DNA of 64,000 nucleotides from positions 80,001 through 144,000 of the forward strand of contig VCJN01001097.1 of the NCBI GenBank assembly GCA_006384855.1. Reading direction: 5' to 3'. The stretch is from Tetraselmis striata. Lineage: Eukaryota; Chlorophyta; Chlorodendrophyceae; Chlorodendrales; Chlorodendraceae. Both the position numbers and the translations under genes were made by a program. This document shows positions 21,548 through 33,200 of the stretch, in pieces (positions within the stretch are counted from its first letter, which is position 1; the number at the start of each line of letters is the position of its first letter). Under the pieces are notes generated by a model that saw nothing but the letters and a program-made list of their open reading frames with translations, searched no databases and was not told where the DNA came from.

Positions 21548-23904
21548 ATGGCGGCGCGAACCCTCCGGGCGATGGCGCGCTCGGGCTGCAGACTGCTGGC
21601 GGCGCAGCCCGCGGTCAGCGGGACCAGGTAGCGACCCTGCGACGCCTACCTACACCTCGCATATTGTGCCTGGGACGGGTTGGCGGGAGCGTTGGTCGCC
21701 GGCAGCTCTACACTAACCCCCCCCCCCCCCCCCCCCCTCCGCAACTCCCCCCCTGCCCCCCAACATACACAGCGCCGGAGTGCCCATGCTTGAGGCGCTG
21801 CCTGAGGGAGCCAGTTCACGCGTGGGGCCGGCGGTGTGGATCCAGGGGCCGTGCGCAGCTAGCCAGGGGTTACGGGCAGTGCAGACAGCGGGCTTTGCCG
21901 GTACCAGCGCGGAGGGGGGCGGCATCTGGAGCGAGGGCCTCAAGCGGAATATGGTGGACCTGCTGGCCGAGGAAGACGGCGAGGCTGGCAGCGATGACGA
22001 GGCGGCGGACCCCCAAAGGTGGATAAACCCCCCCTCACCCCTCTCCTTCTCCTCGCCTACTTGTCCCATGTTGCCACTGCCGGACCCCCGGCCTGACACA
22101 TGGCCCCCACGTCCGCCCCACACAGCTCGCCGCACTATATCACAGCCAGCTTCTGCTCCCAGCTGGCTGCGGAGGACGTGAATAAGTACTGGCAGATGTT
22201 GCCCATGGGGGAGGGCTGGCCAAAGGTAATCCCCCCTCCTCCTTCACATTAGAGCATAATTGCACCCGCACTGAAGTGCTCATACACGGGGTGCACTTCC
22301 GCGTGGCGGCAATGCCATGACGGCGACCGCGTTGGCGCTGTCTTTCCCCCGCATCGACGGTGATTTGGATGGGACACGACACTGCCCCCGGGGCGGGTGG
22401 CAGGGGGCTGACTCTGCAGGTGCCGCCGTGCGCAGGGACTGACGGAAGAGTTTCAGATGTCTGGCACCAACTTTTCGCTGTACCGCGACTGCATACACGA
22501 GTTGTTCCTCGAGATGGAGCGCTCCTTTGCCGCCCTCAAGCAGAGCCAGCTCAGCGGCGACGACTCGGCGCTGTCGGAGCGCCGCACCCACTTTCTGCTG
22601 CAGGGCACCCAGGTAAGGCGCACAGGTCCCCTCAGTAGAATGAGCAAAGGGGGGGGGGGGGGGGGGGGGAACAAGCAAATACGATTGTATCTGTGTGCAG
22701 TGCGGGCATCACAATGCTGGCTCCCAGCCAAACACCCCCCTCTGCCGCTCACCCCTTGGCTTGTTTGAACCGGCCATTTGATGAGGCGGATGCGCGCAAT
22801 CGCCACAGGGGACTGGCAAGAGCGTGGCGCTCGCCTCTGCAGTGGAGTTTGCCCGGCTGTGCGGCGCGGTGGTGGTGTACGTCCCCTCCTGCCTGGAGCT
22901 GCTGGACGGGGGCATGTACCACCGCAACGAGGAGGCGGGTGGCTGGGACACGCCCGACCACGCGCGCCGGCTCCTGACCAACCTGCTGGAGGCGCACGGC
23001 CACCGGCTGGACGCGGTGCCCAGCCCGGGCGGCGAGGGCAGCCTGAAGGACGTGGCGGAGGGCGGCCTGAGCCGCAACACCAATGTGCGCGCCCCTTCCC
23101 TCTGCGGCTGCCCTGCCCCCCCCCTGCAGCTCCAGAAGCGAGCAGATGGCACTTGCTGTAGCTGCCCGCCATAGGGGTGCTCGGGTCAAAGTCAGAGGCT
23201 CAGCCCCGTTGCAACCCTGGCCTCTCTCGCTTCGGCCCTCGCGGATTATGTCGGTGCTCCGGTTGGTGCCTGCCAACCACAATGATAACGGGCTTCTGCA
23301 TTTCTTCTGCGAGTCGCGGCCGTGACCGGGCATTAGCACAAGTTGTGCACGCCTCGCAGCGGCCAGCAGAATCCTGCGTAGCCTGGACCGTGCGCAGTGC
23401 ACGCTGATGCTGATGGTCTGCCCGGCGTGTTGTGCCGCTCCCACGCTGCAGAGTGTGGACGCCGCTCTGGAGCTGATTGACGCCCTGCGCGAGACGACCG
23501 CCTTCCCCGTGGTCTTCGCGATGGACGACTACAACGCGCTGTACAGCCACACCGCCTACTACGAGGCGGTGAGCTTCAAGAAGCGGCGGATGATCATGCC
23601 GGGCGAGCTCCGCCTGGCGAGCAAGCTGCGCATGCTGGAGCACGAGCCGCTGCGCAACGGCGTAGTGCTCGCGGCGCCCACCTACAGCAGCTGCATCAGC
23701 CCCGCGCTGAAGATCCCCTACAAGCGCGGCGCGATCTTCTCCGTGCCAGCCTTCAGCGAGGAGGAGCTGGACCGCGTGGCCGAGTTCTACGCGGACTACG
23801 ACGCCATCCCGGAGCGCCCCGAGGCCGCGCAGCTGCTGCAGATTGGCGCGCTGACCTGCGGCAACGGCAAGGAGTTCCGCAAGCGGGTCGTGCTCACTGT
23901 TTAG
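21548..23904 (+). CDS. DAP3: Mitochondrial small-subunit ribosomal protein mS29 (DAP3), GTP-binding
   Basis: Structural GTP-binding protein of the mitoribosome small-subunit head. Start at 21548 gives MAARTLRAMARSGCRLLAAQ, basic and hydroxylated with no acidic residue: a mitochondrial presequence. Splice phases agree through SAGVPMLEALPEGASSRVG, SSPHYITASFCSQLAAEDVN (with KYWQMLPMGEGWPK) and GLTEEFQMSGTNFSLYRDC. The P-loop is created across an intron: FLLQGTQ joined to GTGKSVALASAVEF. Next come VVYVPSCLELLDGG and, in the last exon (about 23453-23904), FPVVFAMDDYNALYSHTAYY (Walker-B-like D-D), VVLAAPTYSSC and VPAFSEEELDRVAEFYADY. Stop TAG 23902-23904. One intron has poly-C (21718-21738), another poly-G (22650-22670). 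Appears intact. Confidence 0.92.
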
Positions 23905-24793
23905 GACCTAGCGCCCCCACGCCCGCCTCCTCCCAATGCTCATGCCTCCTTAGCCACCGCTGAAGTGCCAAGCAGGCAGACAGTTCAACGTAGCGATATG
24001 CATGACGCGCCGCGGCCAGTTTTAATCGAAAGGAAAGGACTCCCAAGCAAGCCGCGTAGCTGCCGGGGCCGCGATGCCCGCACCCGCACCTGTGCTCAGC
24101 CCCTTCGCTCCATCAGCATCAGCACCGCCACATCTTTGCGTGCGGCGGGGTCGATCTTCCTCCGGGCTGCAGGCGCCCCCTGCGACCACGAGCCAGTGCC
24201 ATGTGCCGGGTGTTAGTTCAGAATGTTCATTTGGTATAACCCAATGATACTGGTAGGTTTACTACCGACATGCGTACCTTGGAAAGGGCATGTGTCTTTG
24301 ACTCATCTGTAAAGGGCCCATGTGTGTGAATACTCTGTTGTGTTAAGCCGACTAGCTGGGTGCGATGATTGCCCGCCCTCTGCAGCATATGATGGGTGAC
24401 TGACAGCGACTTCAGAGCGGCGCAGCGACCACACCTGTGTGGCAGCTAGGGACATACCTGGGTCACGGGGCGCCAGCCATCATCCGCCATATCAGCTGGT
24501 CAGGTCCTGTATCTCACTTTTAAATTCGGGCTAATGCCGTGGTAAGGATTAGCCCGGACCGTGAATCCTTACTTGTCCAAGTAGCGATTCTTATCTTTCT
24601 GTGTCGCTGCTTGGTGGCTAGCGCAGGACCGCATGTACGACTAGCGACTATATACATCATGAAACTTACCCTCAACATAACCAGGTATACCTGTAACGTC
24701 GGACCTACATGTGTCAATATATTTGAGGTGTCGCTTAGAAGTAGCGACACGATAAGGCGCGGTTATTAATTTCACGACCCTATCTTATACAGG
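23905..24793. other. Intergenic region
   Basis: No gene recognised. AT content rises from about 24230. GTAAGGATTAGCCC at 24541 and GTGAATCCTTACTTG at 24561 form a short imperfect inverted pair. It probably contains the degraded upstream part of the retroelement that follows. Confidence 0.5.
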
Positions 24794-26237
24794 GTGTTCG
24801 TCGCGATGAAACTGAGTGGATATGATATCGCGAGTCCAGCTGGTACTACGACCCGTACGGGTACGAGCACTAGCGGAGGATTGCGCGTCACCACATCTCC
24901 TTTTACGGCCACTCCTCTTGGAGTTGGTACTGGTGAGGCCGCCTCTGCTGCCCAGCAATTGCTTCCTATCGGTGGTACGAGTACTGCCAATACCGTTACT
25001 ACATGCGCTTTTGTAGCTCTGAAGATACCGTCGCCGGGCGAATTAGTGGCACACCCTCCGTCAGCAGCCACTGTTTCCCTCCCAGAATCGCTGCCAGGTT
25101 CTACTGCTCCGCCCTCGGGTACGGGTTCGGGTGCGACCTCCGATGATCAACCCACGACCATGGTTGTCCAACGCCACCTCAGCCGTGCGATTCGCTTGCG
25201 TGACTTCGTGGCCCTCGATCTCAGCTTCCAACGTACTGGTGCAGCGGCCTCGCGACTTGATACCCTGCGCCTGTACAGCGCGTGCGGGCCGGGCTCCCTA
25301 TCGCTTTTCCAGTCGGATCACGAGTCCGCCCGCAAGATTCCCCATGCTGCTTATGCGGCCGCCGCTGCGCGGGTACTGGGCCTTTGCCCGCGCGGAGGTT
25401 CCGCGCTTGTCACTTGCCCTGGCCCAACGTGTGGTATTGATCCCTTATGGCTTCGCTCTACGGATGGCTCGAACCGGAGCGCTACGGATTTCATCGTGGA
25501 TCATCTACCCATATGCCCCGTAGCGAACTACAAGCACCGCATGCATACCGCTTTAATTGAAGAATCTGTGGGCATCTGTGGCAATTGATGCGGGGGCGGT
25601 GCTTGACCGGGACCGCTCGGGAGCCGGCGACTTGACCCTTGAGACGAGTGGGCTGCGCCCAGCGGACCGCTCGCGGCCGTCGGACCTGACGCTGGCGGGG
25701 TGGGGAGGGGCAGCGTGCGATTACATGATCGACTTCGCGTGCGTGTCCTCCACGACCCCCACTTGGAGGAACGACCCCCGCTGGTGCATCCCGGGAATCG
25801 CGGCGACCGAGGCGGAGCATGCTAAGTTGGCAGCGGACCGGGCGTCTTCCGCCCCAGTGCAGGGTGTTCACCGGTACTACCCTTTTGTGGTTGAGGACCG
25901 CGGCCGACTCGGGAAGTCCGCTTTGACTGTGGTCTACATCTTCGCGGTGCTGTTGGCTGTGCGCAACTTCCCTGGCGGTCCTTCCGCCCCGACCTCTTGC
26001 TTTCTTCGTGGTCAATCCGTTCAGGCACTTCGAAACTTTGTCGCCGGCCAACCTGCTGAGTTCCGCCGTCACCTGTCGCGCACACGGCGGGGGCTGTTGC
26101 AGCGGGTCTCGGCTTGCGTGCATGGTACCCTGGGCGGCATTCTCTCTGCCGGTGTGCAGATGGCCAAGTCTGATGCGTGTGCTCGTGCCCACTCTGCGTC
26201 TTCTCATGTTCCTGCTTCCACCCCGCAGTCGATGTAG
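24794..26237 (+). pseudogene. Retroelement C-terminal remnant with restriction-like endonuclease-like domain
   Basis: Two overlapping frames make one decayed protein end: 24794-25588, then 25557-26237 in another frame, so a frameshift lies near 25557-25588. The first part contains LDTLRLYSACGPGSLSLF, ARKIPHAAYAAAAARVLGL and a Cys/His cluster (CPGPTCG, then DHLPICP). The second has SRPSDLTLAGWGG, YMIDFACVS, TEAEHAKLAADRAS and YYPFVVEDRGRLGKSA. RPxD followed by (I/V)D within 25 residues, then AE-xxK and F-PF-E-G-G-A, is the arrangement at the C-terminus of retroelement proteins with a PD-(D/E)XK-type nuclease. No RT is visible upstream. Stop at 26235-26237; a repeated 3' tail follows. Confidence 0.6.
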
Positions 26238-26239
26238 AG

Positions 26240-26310
26240 GACCTTTCTGATTGCCTTTTATTTTGGTGATTTCCGATATCGCCTTCTGCTGCTAGCTCAT
26301 GTAATTATTA
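26240..26310 (+). repeat. 3' tail repeat of the endonuclease-bearing retroelement
   Basis: GGACCTTTCTGATTG, GGTGATTTCCGATATCGCC and TTCTGCTGCTAGCTCATGTA follow the stop codon directly. The same string recurs at 55278-55350 and inverted at about 46808-46865. Confidence 0.75.
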
Positions 26311-26668
26311 TATCGCGAGTCTTCGCGCTTGCGCGGTTGATATCGCCGCCCGGCAGCCCTGCTTATATATCTATTCCACCCTGTTTTAACTACACCCTGT
26401 TTTGCTACTGCAAAAACCGCGGTTCCACCGTACTGTTCTGCTAAAAAAGGCGGTCATATTTACACCCTGTATTGCAATTCCCCGTATCTAACCCGGTTTC
26501 GCGCTGAGCGGACGACGATGAAGCAAGCGAAACACGCGCTGATTTGTGGTTCTGTATCATCAAAACATCAGGTGAGAAGCACTCCACCCTTGCAATTCAT
26601 CCTCGCAAACGTGGCCAACAGGACGCTTATTCGCCACGTCACGGGCGCACACATCAGGAACACTGGAA
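26311..26668. other. Presumed ABCB promoter region
   Basis: Contains TACACCCTGTTTTG and a near-duplicate TACACCCTGTATTGC (about 26391 and 26461). No coding segment. Confidence 0.4.
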
Positions 26669-29668
26669 TGAGCGTCTGGCTCGCCGCCCTGCTGGTGCTG
26701 GCGGTCGCGGCGGACGTGGGGGTGACCGCCCGGTGAGTGATTTCCCTGGAGCGCAGGGCCGGAGGGCCCCCGCCACTGCCCCCGAATTTCAACCCCATGC
26801 CCATGCCCCCCACGCTGCCGCGTCGGCACGTCCGACTGCGGAGTTCGCTGACCCACGCTTGATTGTTGATGGTAGGCTGGTCGTCGAAGGTCTGCAGAGG
26901 TATGGATGGGCGGAAGAGCGCGGGTGGAAGCAGCTGACGGACTCGGCTGTGGTAGGGCAGCGCCACCTCCCGCCGTGGTCACCTCCCTAGCAATTGTGGG
27001 GTGAAACACTCAGTGGGGGACGCAGCCGAGCAAGTGTAGGTGTCTCAAAGCTGCGCGCTGAGCTCTAGTAAAGCTGGTGCTGGGGCGGCTGGCAGGGTCT
27101 CCGCGGGCGCTCCTTCGGATGCGCATCTCGGCAGCTTCCTCCCTCGCGCGCGTACCTGATTGTCGGTGAAGGCTAGCGGCAGTACAGGCCAGTGCGCACC
27201 GCACCCCCCATCGGATGGCCACCGGCTAGGCGGGGCATGGTCTACTCCACACTCTCGCACCTGCGTAGACACGCCCACTCCCGTCAATTCTCCCACTGAG
27301 GCGCTGAGTTATCTTAGCGGTTATCTAGTTCCGCAGAACCGTTCAGAGTGCTGAACGCCGCATCCTCCTTGAGCGCGAATGCTAACTGACAACGGGCGTA
27401 ACCTTTACCCATTCATTGGGTGTGTGACTGGAGGGCTACCTCGTGTCCGCATACTGGGGGGGGGGGGGGGGGGGGGGGGGGGTTGAATACGCCTGCCCCC
27501 CCTCCACGGCGCACAGTGCTGCGCTGTGCTGTGGCCACCTGCAGGCCTGCGCCCCCCTAACGTGCCAGAGCTCACCCCGGTACAGGATGTGCTGGCGCTC
27601 TGCACCCTGCGTGCCCTGGGACTGCTGTTTGCCGTCGCGCTGCCCTGCTTGCTGCGCGGCCGCTCCTCGGCCCGCTTCATGCAGGCAAGCCCCCCCCCCC
27701 CCCCCCCCCCTTCCCACCATCTCCACAGCATGCGCATCCTGGGATACACATACATACACCCACACCCACACACATGAGATGCACACCACGTGAATAACGA
27801 GATCTGTTCTGTTAGGAACAGCTAATGTTTCACACTGGAGCGAAGTCCATGTTCACGTTGACGACCCCCTCTCCCCCCTGGCCGCCCGCCACAGGCTGCG
27901 AAGCGTCTGGTGCACTGGCTCTGCACCGCCTGCATCTGCCTGCTGGGCGCTAAAGCGGTGGCGGTGGCCATGTACGGCGGGCTGGATCCCACCGGCGGCG
28001 GTGCCCTCGCCGGCTGGTCCTGGCTGCCAGTGTACTGCGAGGCGCTGGAGGCCGGCGTGACCTCCTTGACGCTCATCAACGCCGTCATTGGCGCTGGCGT
28101 CGCTGCCTGCAGTTCGCCCCCTCCCCCCGTCTTCCCCTTTGACACCCCCCAGCCCGTCACAATCTGACCCAACCAGCCTCATGACGCCTCAGCATGTATC
28201 CCAGCGCCCACAAGTGCCTGCCCCTTTGCAGTGCGGCTGTCCTCACAAGCACACAGGCGGACAGCCCGCTCCCTGGCACAGCAGCGCACCTCTCTGGCCG
28301 CTGACTCCCGGCCGCCCTGCCCGCGCAGCCCTGGAGTACCTGCTCGCGCACCTGTCCCTCCGCTCCCTGGGGCGCGCCGCCGCCGAGGAGGCAGAGCCCT
28401 CCGCCGGACAGGATGACCGCGCCGCCACGGAGCCGCTGCTTCGGCCCGCTGATGGCGGCGAGGCAGCAGGGGGCGGCGCCGGCGAGGAGAGCGACGGGAA
28501 GAAGAAGGTTCTCCCCCCCCCTCCCCACTTCGGACGCCTCTCCCTTCACCTGCACCGCCGCCGCCACGAGCATCCGCTTCCTTGTGGCGCGCTCCTGGGC
28601 TGGCAGTGCGCCACCAGCATGCACGGCGGTGCTGATGGCAGCCAGGGCGTACGGTATCAAACCCGCCTAGATGTCCACCCCCGGCACCGGCCCCTCGCTT
28701 CGCGCATTGCCGCCCCATCAGCCATCCGTTCTCCGCAGCCCGTTCCGAACCCGCCTGCTGCCAGTTCACCCGCACCCCCAGGGCTCCGAAACCATATGAA
28801 GCATGCGTTGCTGCGCAGTGACAACACCGCCTGTCCCGCTGCACTGCTGCTTTGTCCGTCACGTCACATAGCCGCCGCCCCTCTCTCACGATTCTTGTTC
28901 ATGGACACACCCGCGTGCGAAAGGCGTCTACCCGCACTGGTGTGTGGCGGGCAGCACCCATGATGCACAGCTGCCTGCTCCCGTGGCGTTCTCGCCGCCT
29001 CATGGTGGCCAATCACAAACTGACAACCATACACTTGCTATGATGAATCCACCCGCAGCTTATGGGATAGCATCAAAGAAGCCACAGGATCTGTGCCCCA
29101 GTCTGAGGTAGATCAAAGAATAAAACCAGATGATTTGCACGACCAGGCAATAATAAACCGAAAAAATCAAACAGCAGTAAAGATAAATGCCAATCCATCC
29201 TCCATATACCAACAAGCTAAAGTAATCGGTTCTAAGTATCGGTTGAGAAATTGTGGAAACAATAAAAACTCGCAATTAAAGGGGATGGAGGGGGGATTTG
29301 AAGAGATAATCTTGAAAGAAAAGAAATCCTTTGCTTCCCTGCCTCTGAAAGAGAAAAAATGTGGTGGAGGGAAATGAAAAAGAGAAGTTCAAAGCGGACA
29401 GTAGACTTTCTTCTTATTGTTTAGAGGCAGGTAGCCTTCATTGAAGATTACAGGCATACAGCATGCCGAGCCGGTAGCAGCTTTACTGCCGCCCCCCCCC
29501 CCCGGCGCGCCTTGGACCCTTTACGCCCTCATCCTGACCCCCTTGGCCGGTGTTGGCACAGATGGCGCCAGCGGGCCACATTCTGCGGGTGCTGCTGGAG
29601 ATGGTGACTCCGGACTGGGGGGTCCTCGCCACTGGATTCATCTTCGGAGCGCTGGCAGGTGTCCTCCT

Positions 29669-29699
<31 letters not shown>

Positions 29700-30233
29700 T
29701 CCCCCACATTTCTTCGAAAGAAAGAAACACCGCAATCGGAATGGTCTGGCCTCTGCTGAGAACTCGACGCTGTCCGCCGCCCACCTTGGTGTCCAAAGGA
29801 CCGTCTCATTGTCATTGACATTGCGCACTGCTCACTGCTACCCTGCGCTGATGGCCGATGCCTTCACACTGAGGGCTTCTGCCCATTTGCGCCTCCTGCC
29901 GCCGCTCACTCAGTTGGAGTGCTGAAAGCGAACACCCCGCCCTGCCCTGCCCTGCCCTGCCCTGCCCAGCCTGGACGCAGGCGCTCATCCCTTTTTACAT
30001 CGGGCGCATCGTGCAAGTGACGGGGCGGCCCGGCGCAGGCGCAGAGTTCCTGTCGCTGGTGCGCAGCCTGCTGCTGGTCTGCGCCGGCTGCGCGGCTTTC
30101 ACCGGCGCGCGCGGCTCCCTGTTCACGCTGGAATATGCCTTCCTCAACCGCCGCCTGCGGTCGCGGCTATTCGGGTCGCTCATCCAGCAGGTCCTCTCCC
30201 CCCCCCCCCCCCCCCCCCCCTCTCCGCCTCCCC

Positions 30234-30269
<36 letters not shown>

Positions 30270-33200
30270 ATCCTCCCGGCAGACACAGAGCTGCACATAC
30301 CTGTCCTGCCGCTACTATGCCCCCTCCCCCCCCCCCCCCCCCCCCTTCCTTGACACACGCACACACCCCATCCTCCCGGCAGACACAGAGCTGCACGTAC
30401 GTGTCCAGCCGCTACTATCACACCCCCCTTCCCCCCTCCCGGATCCTCCGAGCTGACGCCTCCCGGCGCCACCAGGACGTAGAGTTTTTTGACAAGGCAA
30501 AGACGGGAGACGTCATCTCCCGCCTGTCAGCAGACTCGCAGTCCGTCTCCGACTCCATCTGCCTCAACAGCAACGTGCTGTCGCGCTCGCTGCTGCAGGT
30601 GGAGCCCCCCCCCCCCCCCCCCCCACACCCCCCCCCCAGGCACCATCTGGTGGGCCGGTCACCTCCACTTGAGATCTAGTAGGCATGGCCAATGCTTGTG
30701 TGAGTTTAGAGGTGTGAAGCATCGCCACCAATCTGTGACGAATGCCATCCCGGGTCGCACCTGGCGTCATTGCGCACCCCTGATGCCCTCTTGCAGGCGG
30801 CCGTCGTGCTGTACTTTATGTTCAACGAGAGCGAGGAGTCGTGGCGGCTGTCAGTGATTACCTTCATCCTCGTCCCCGTCATCCTCGCCATCTGCAAGGT
30901 GCACGCCCCCACCCCCCCCCCCCCCCGCCCCGTTGACTTTCCCGGCCCCATGCTCTCGCTCAGCTGTGCGGGCGGCTGCGTGCAGGTGTACGGCGGCTAC
31001 TACCGCCGCCTGCAGGTGGACATCCAGTCGTCGCTGGCGGAGGCGAACACCGTCGCGGAGGAGATGCTGAGCTCGATGACCACGGTCAAGGCCCACGCGG
31101 GGGAGGCCTCTGCCCGAGGCAAGCGCGGCGCCCCTCACCTGGGCCGCGCCCTCCGCGCGCCCTTCATCGCCACATTCGCGTTATCCCTTTGGACCACTGC
31201 GTTGCTTCCCTGGTTTCAGGGCTGAAATGTGGGATTCTGTGGCGGGATTGACTACTGTTGCATGGCGAGGCCTGGCACTGAGTGCGCTGGCTGACGTGTG
31301 GCGTGGTGTGGTGTGGCAGACAGCTACACCGGCCAGCTGCAGGAGGTGTACAAACTGCAGAGGAAGCAGGTGCGCTCCCCGGGCGGCTCCACGGCTTTCA
31401 ACCACTGCGGGTGTGCGAACAGTCACCGGCACCCTGCCCCTGCCACCCTCTGTTTGCCGATGCTGAATCAGGCTGTGCCCATGCTGCCATGGAACCCCCC
31501 CCCCCCCTCCCCCCACCCACCCACCACCACCACCCACCGCCGCCCCCAATAACCATTTGCCCCTGTCCAGCACCGCAGGCATTTGTGTACCTGGCCTTCA
31601 TGGTCATCCAGACCTTCCTACCCAACGCGATGAGCGCACTCGTGCTGTACTTTGGCGGCTCCCTGATCGCCCAGGTGTGCGCTCCCGGGCACCCCGCCGC
31701 CCGCTACCCCTCGTGACACGCAAGTACGACAGTTTAGACAATGGTGTCTATTCGTCTGCTCACACCATCTGTTTCAGGGTGTTGGCCTCTAGACGTATTT
31801 GATTTAGTGCCAAGGCGACGCTACAAATTCTGCCAAAAGGATGACACAAATCGCGGATCGCGATCGGAAATCAGACTTGACTGAACAAATAAACACCAAT
31901 GTCTGTGAACTGCCTCACTGGTTTCGGAGAATACCAAAGTGGCGGAACAACAATGGGCCGACGCCGGGGCGGGTAGGGCGGACCTTTCGTGGTCACTGCC
32001 AGGCGGGGTTGACGGCAGTGTTTTAAACGGTGATCCACCAGTGTTGGAAGTTCCGTCACTGGCCTCCAAATAGTCTTGTGGAATGCTTCGGCAATCTGCT
32101 TGTTGACTATAACGGAGCATCGGACTACCCAGGGCTTTCCGTAACTGCTGCATCGCTGCCTAAACGGCCACCGTAGAGACGCTGCAAGGGTTTCACTGGT
32201 GCCACTCATGTAGTCCTGCCCCCTAGGGGGGGGGCGAAGAATGTGCTGGGAGACTGGCAGCCGCCTGCGTGGGCACTGACCCAGGGCGCCGTGACCGTCC
32301 TGGCCGCAGGGCAAGATGGACTCGGGCAGCCTGGTGGCGTTCATGCTGTACCAGCAGTCGCTGAGCGCCGCCTTCCAGGCCATGGGCGACGTCTTCTCCA
32401 ACCTGTCCGGCGCGGTTGGTGCCGCCGAGAAGGTGCCGGAACCCGCGCGCCTGTATAAGAACACAATATAAAGAAAAGTATGAATAGTTATAATTGTGGT
32501 CATAATCTCAATTCTTCTTTAATTTTGTGGTCTGTTATTTTGATTCTTGTTATTTTAGTTTAGTTTATTATTTATATGTTTTTGTTTTATTGGGTTATGG
32601 AATACAATGAAATGATGGGTTTTGGGTTTCACCGGGTTCAAATGTTTGGGTTTCACGGAGTTTCAGGGGTTAAAACTTCAACCCTAAAAACCCTAAAACC
32701 TTAAACCAAACCATAAATCCCCAAGCTCTAAAATTATGTAATAGGCCCAGCACATCTCACCCCTGTGTCGACGACACCGCCCGCATGCTTGCTCGCCGCA
32801 CTCCCGACCTTCATGATGAGGGAGAGCAATACCACGGGCGTCAAAGTAATCCTGAAGAATCAGCGCCGCCGCCATGCGCACATGGGGCTCAGCATCAAAC
32901 TGTCAATGGACGCCCCGTGCGAGCAAGGCCCCTCTCGGATGTTGCCCAATGAGGGCGCGCAATGGTCGGCGCCCGTAGGTGGTCGAGCTCCTGCTGCAGA
33001 AGCCCACCATCCCCACCGCCAAAGGCCACCTGCCTGCGGAGTTTCGGGGCAAGGTGGAGATGCGAGACGTGGCGTTCAGCTACCCGACGCGCCCGCTCCA
33101 GCGCGTCCTGGATGGTTTCAACCTCAAGATTGACGCGGGTACGGGCCGCCGCGCCTCCCCTTCTCCCAGGGGAGAAGCGTCCGCAACAGTGTAGCAGAAC

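Noticed and set aside
21019-22026. 335-codon plus ORF
   Set aside because: Wrong frame; the DAP3 exons in this interval read in another frame with correct splice sites.
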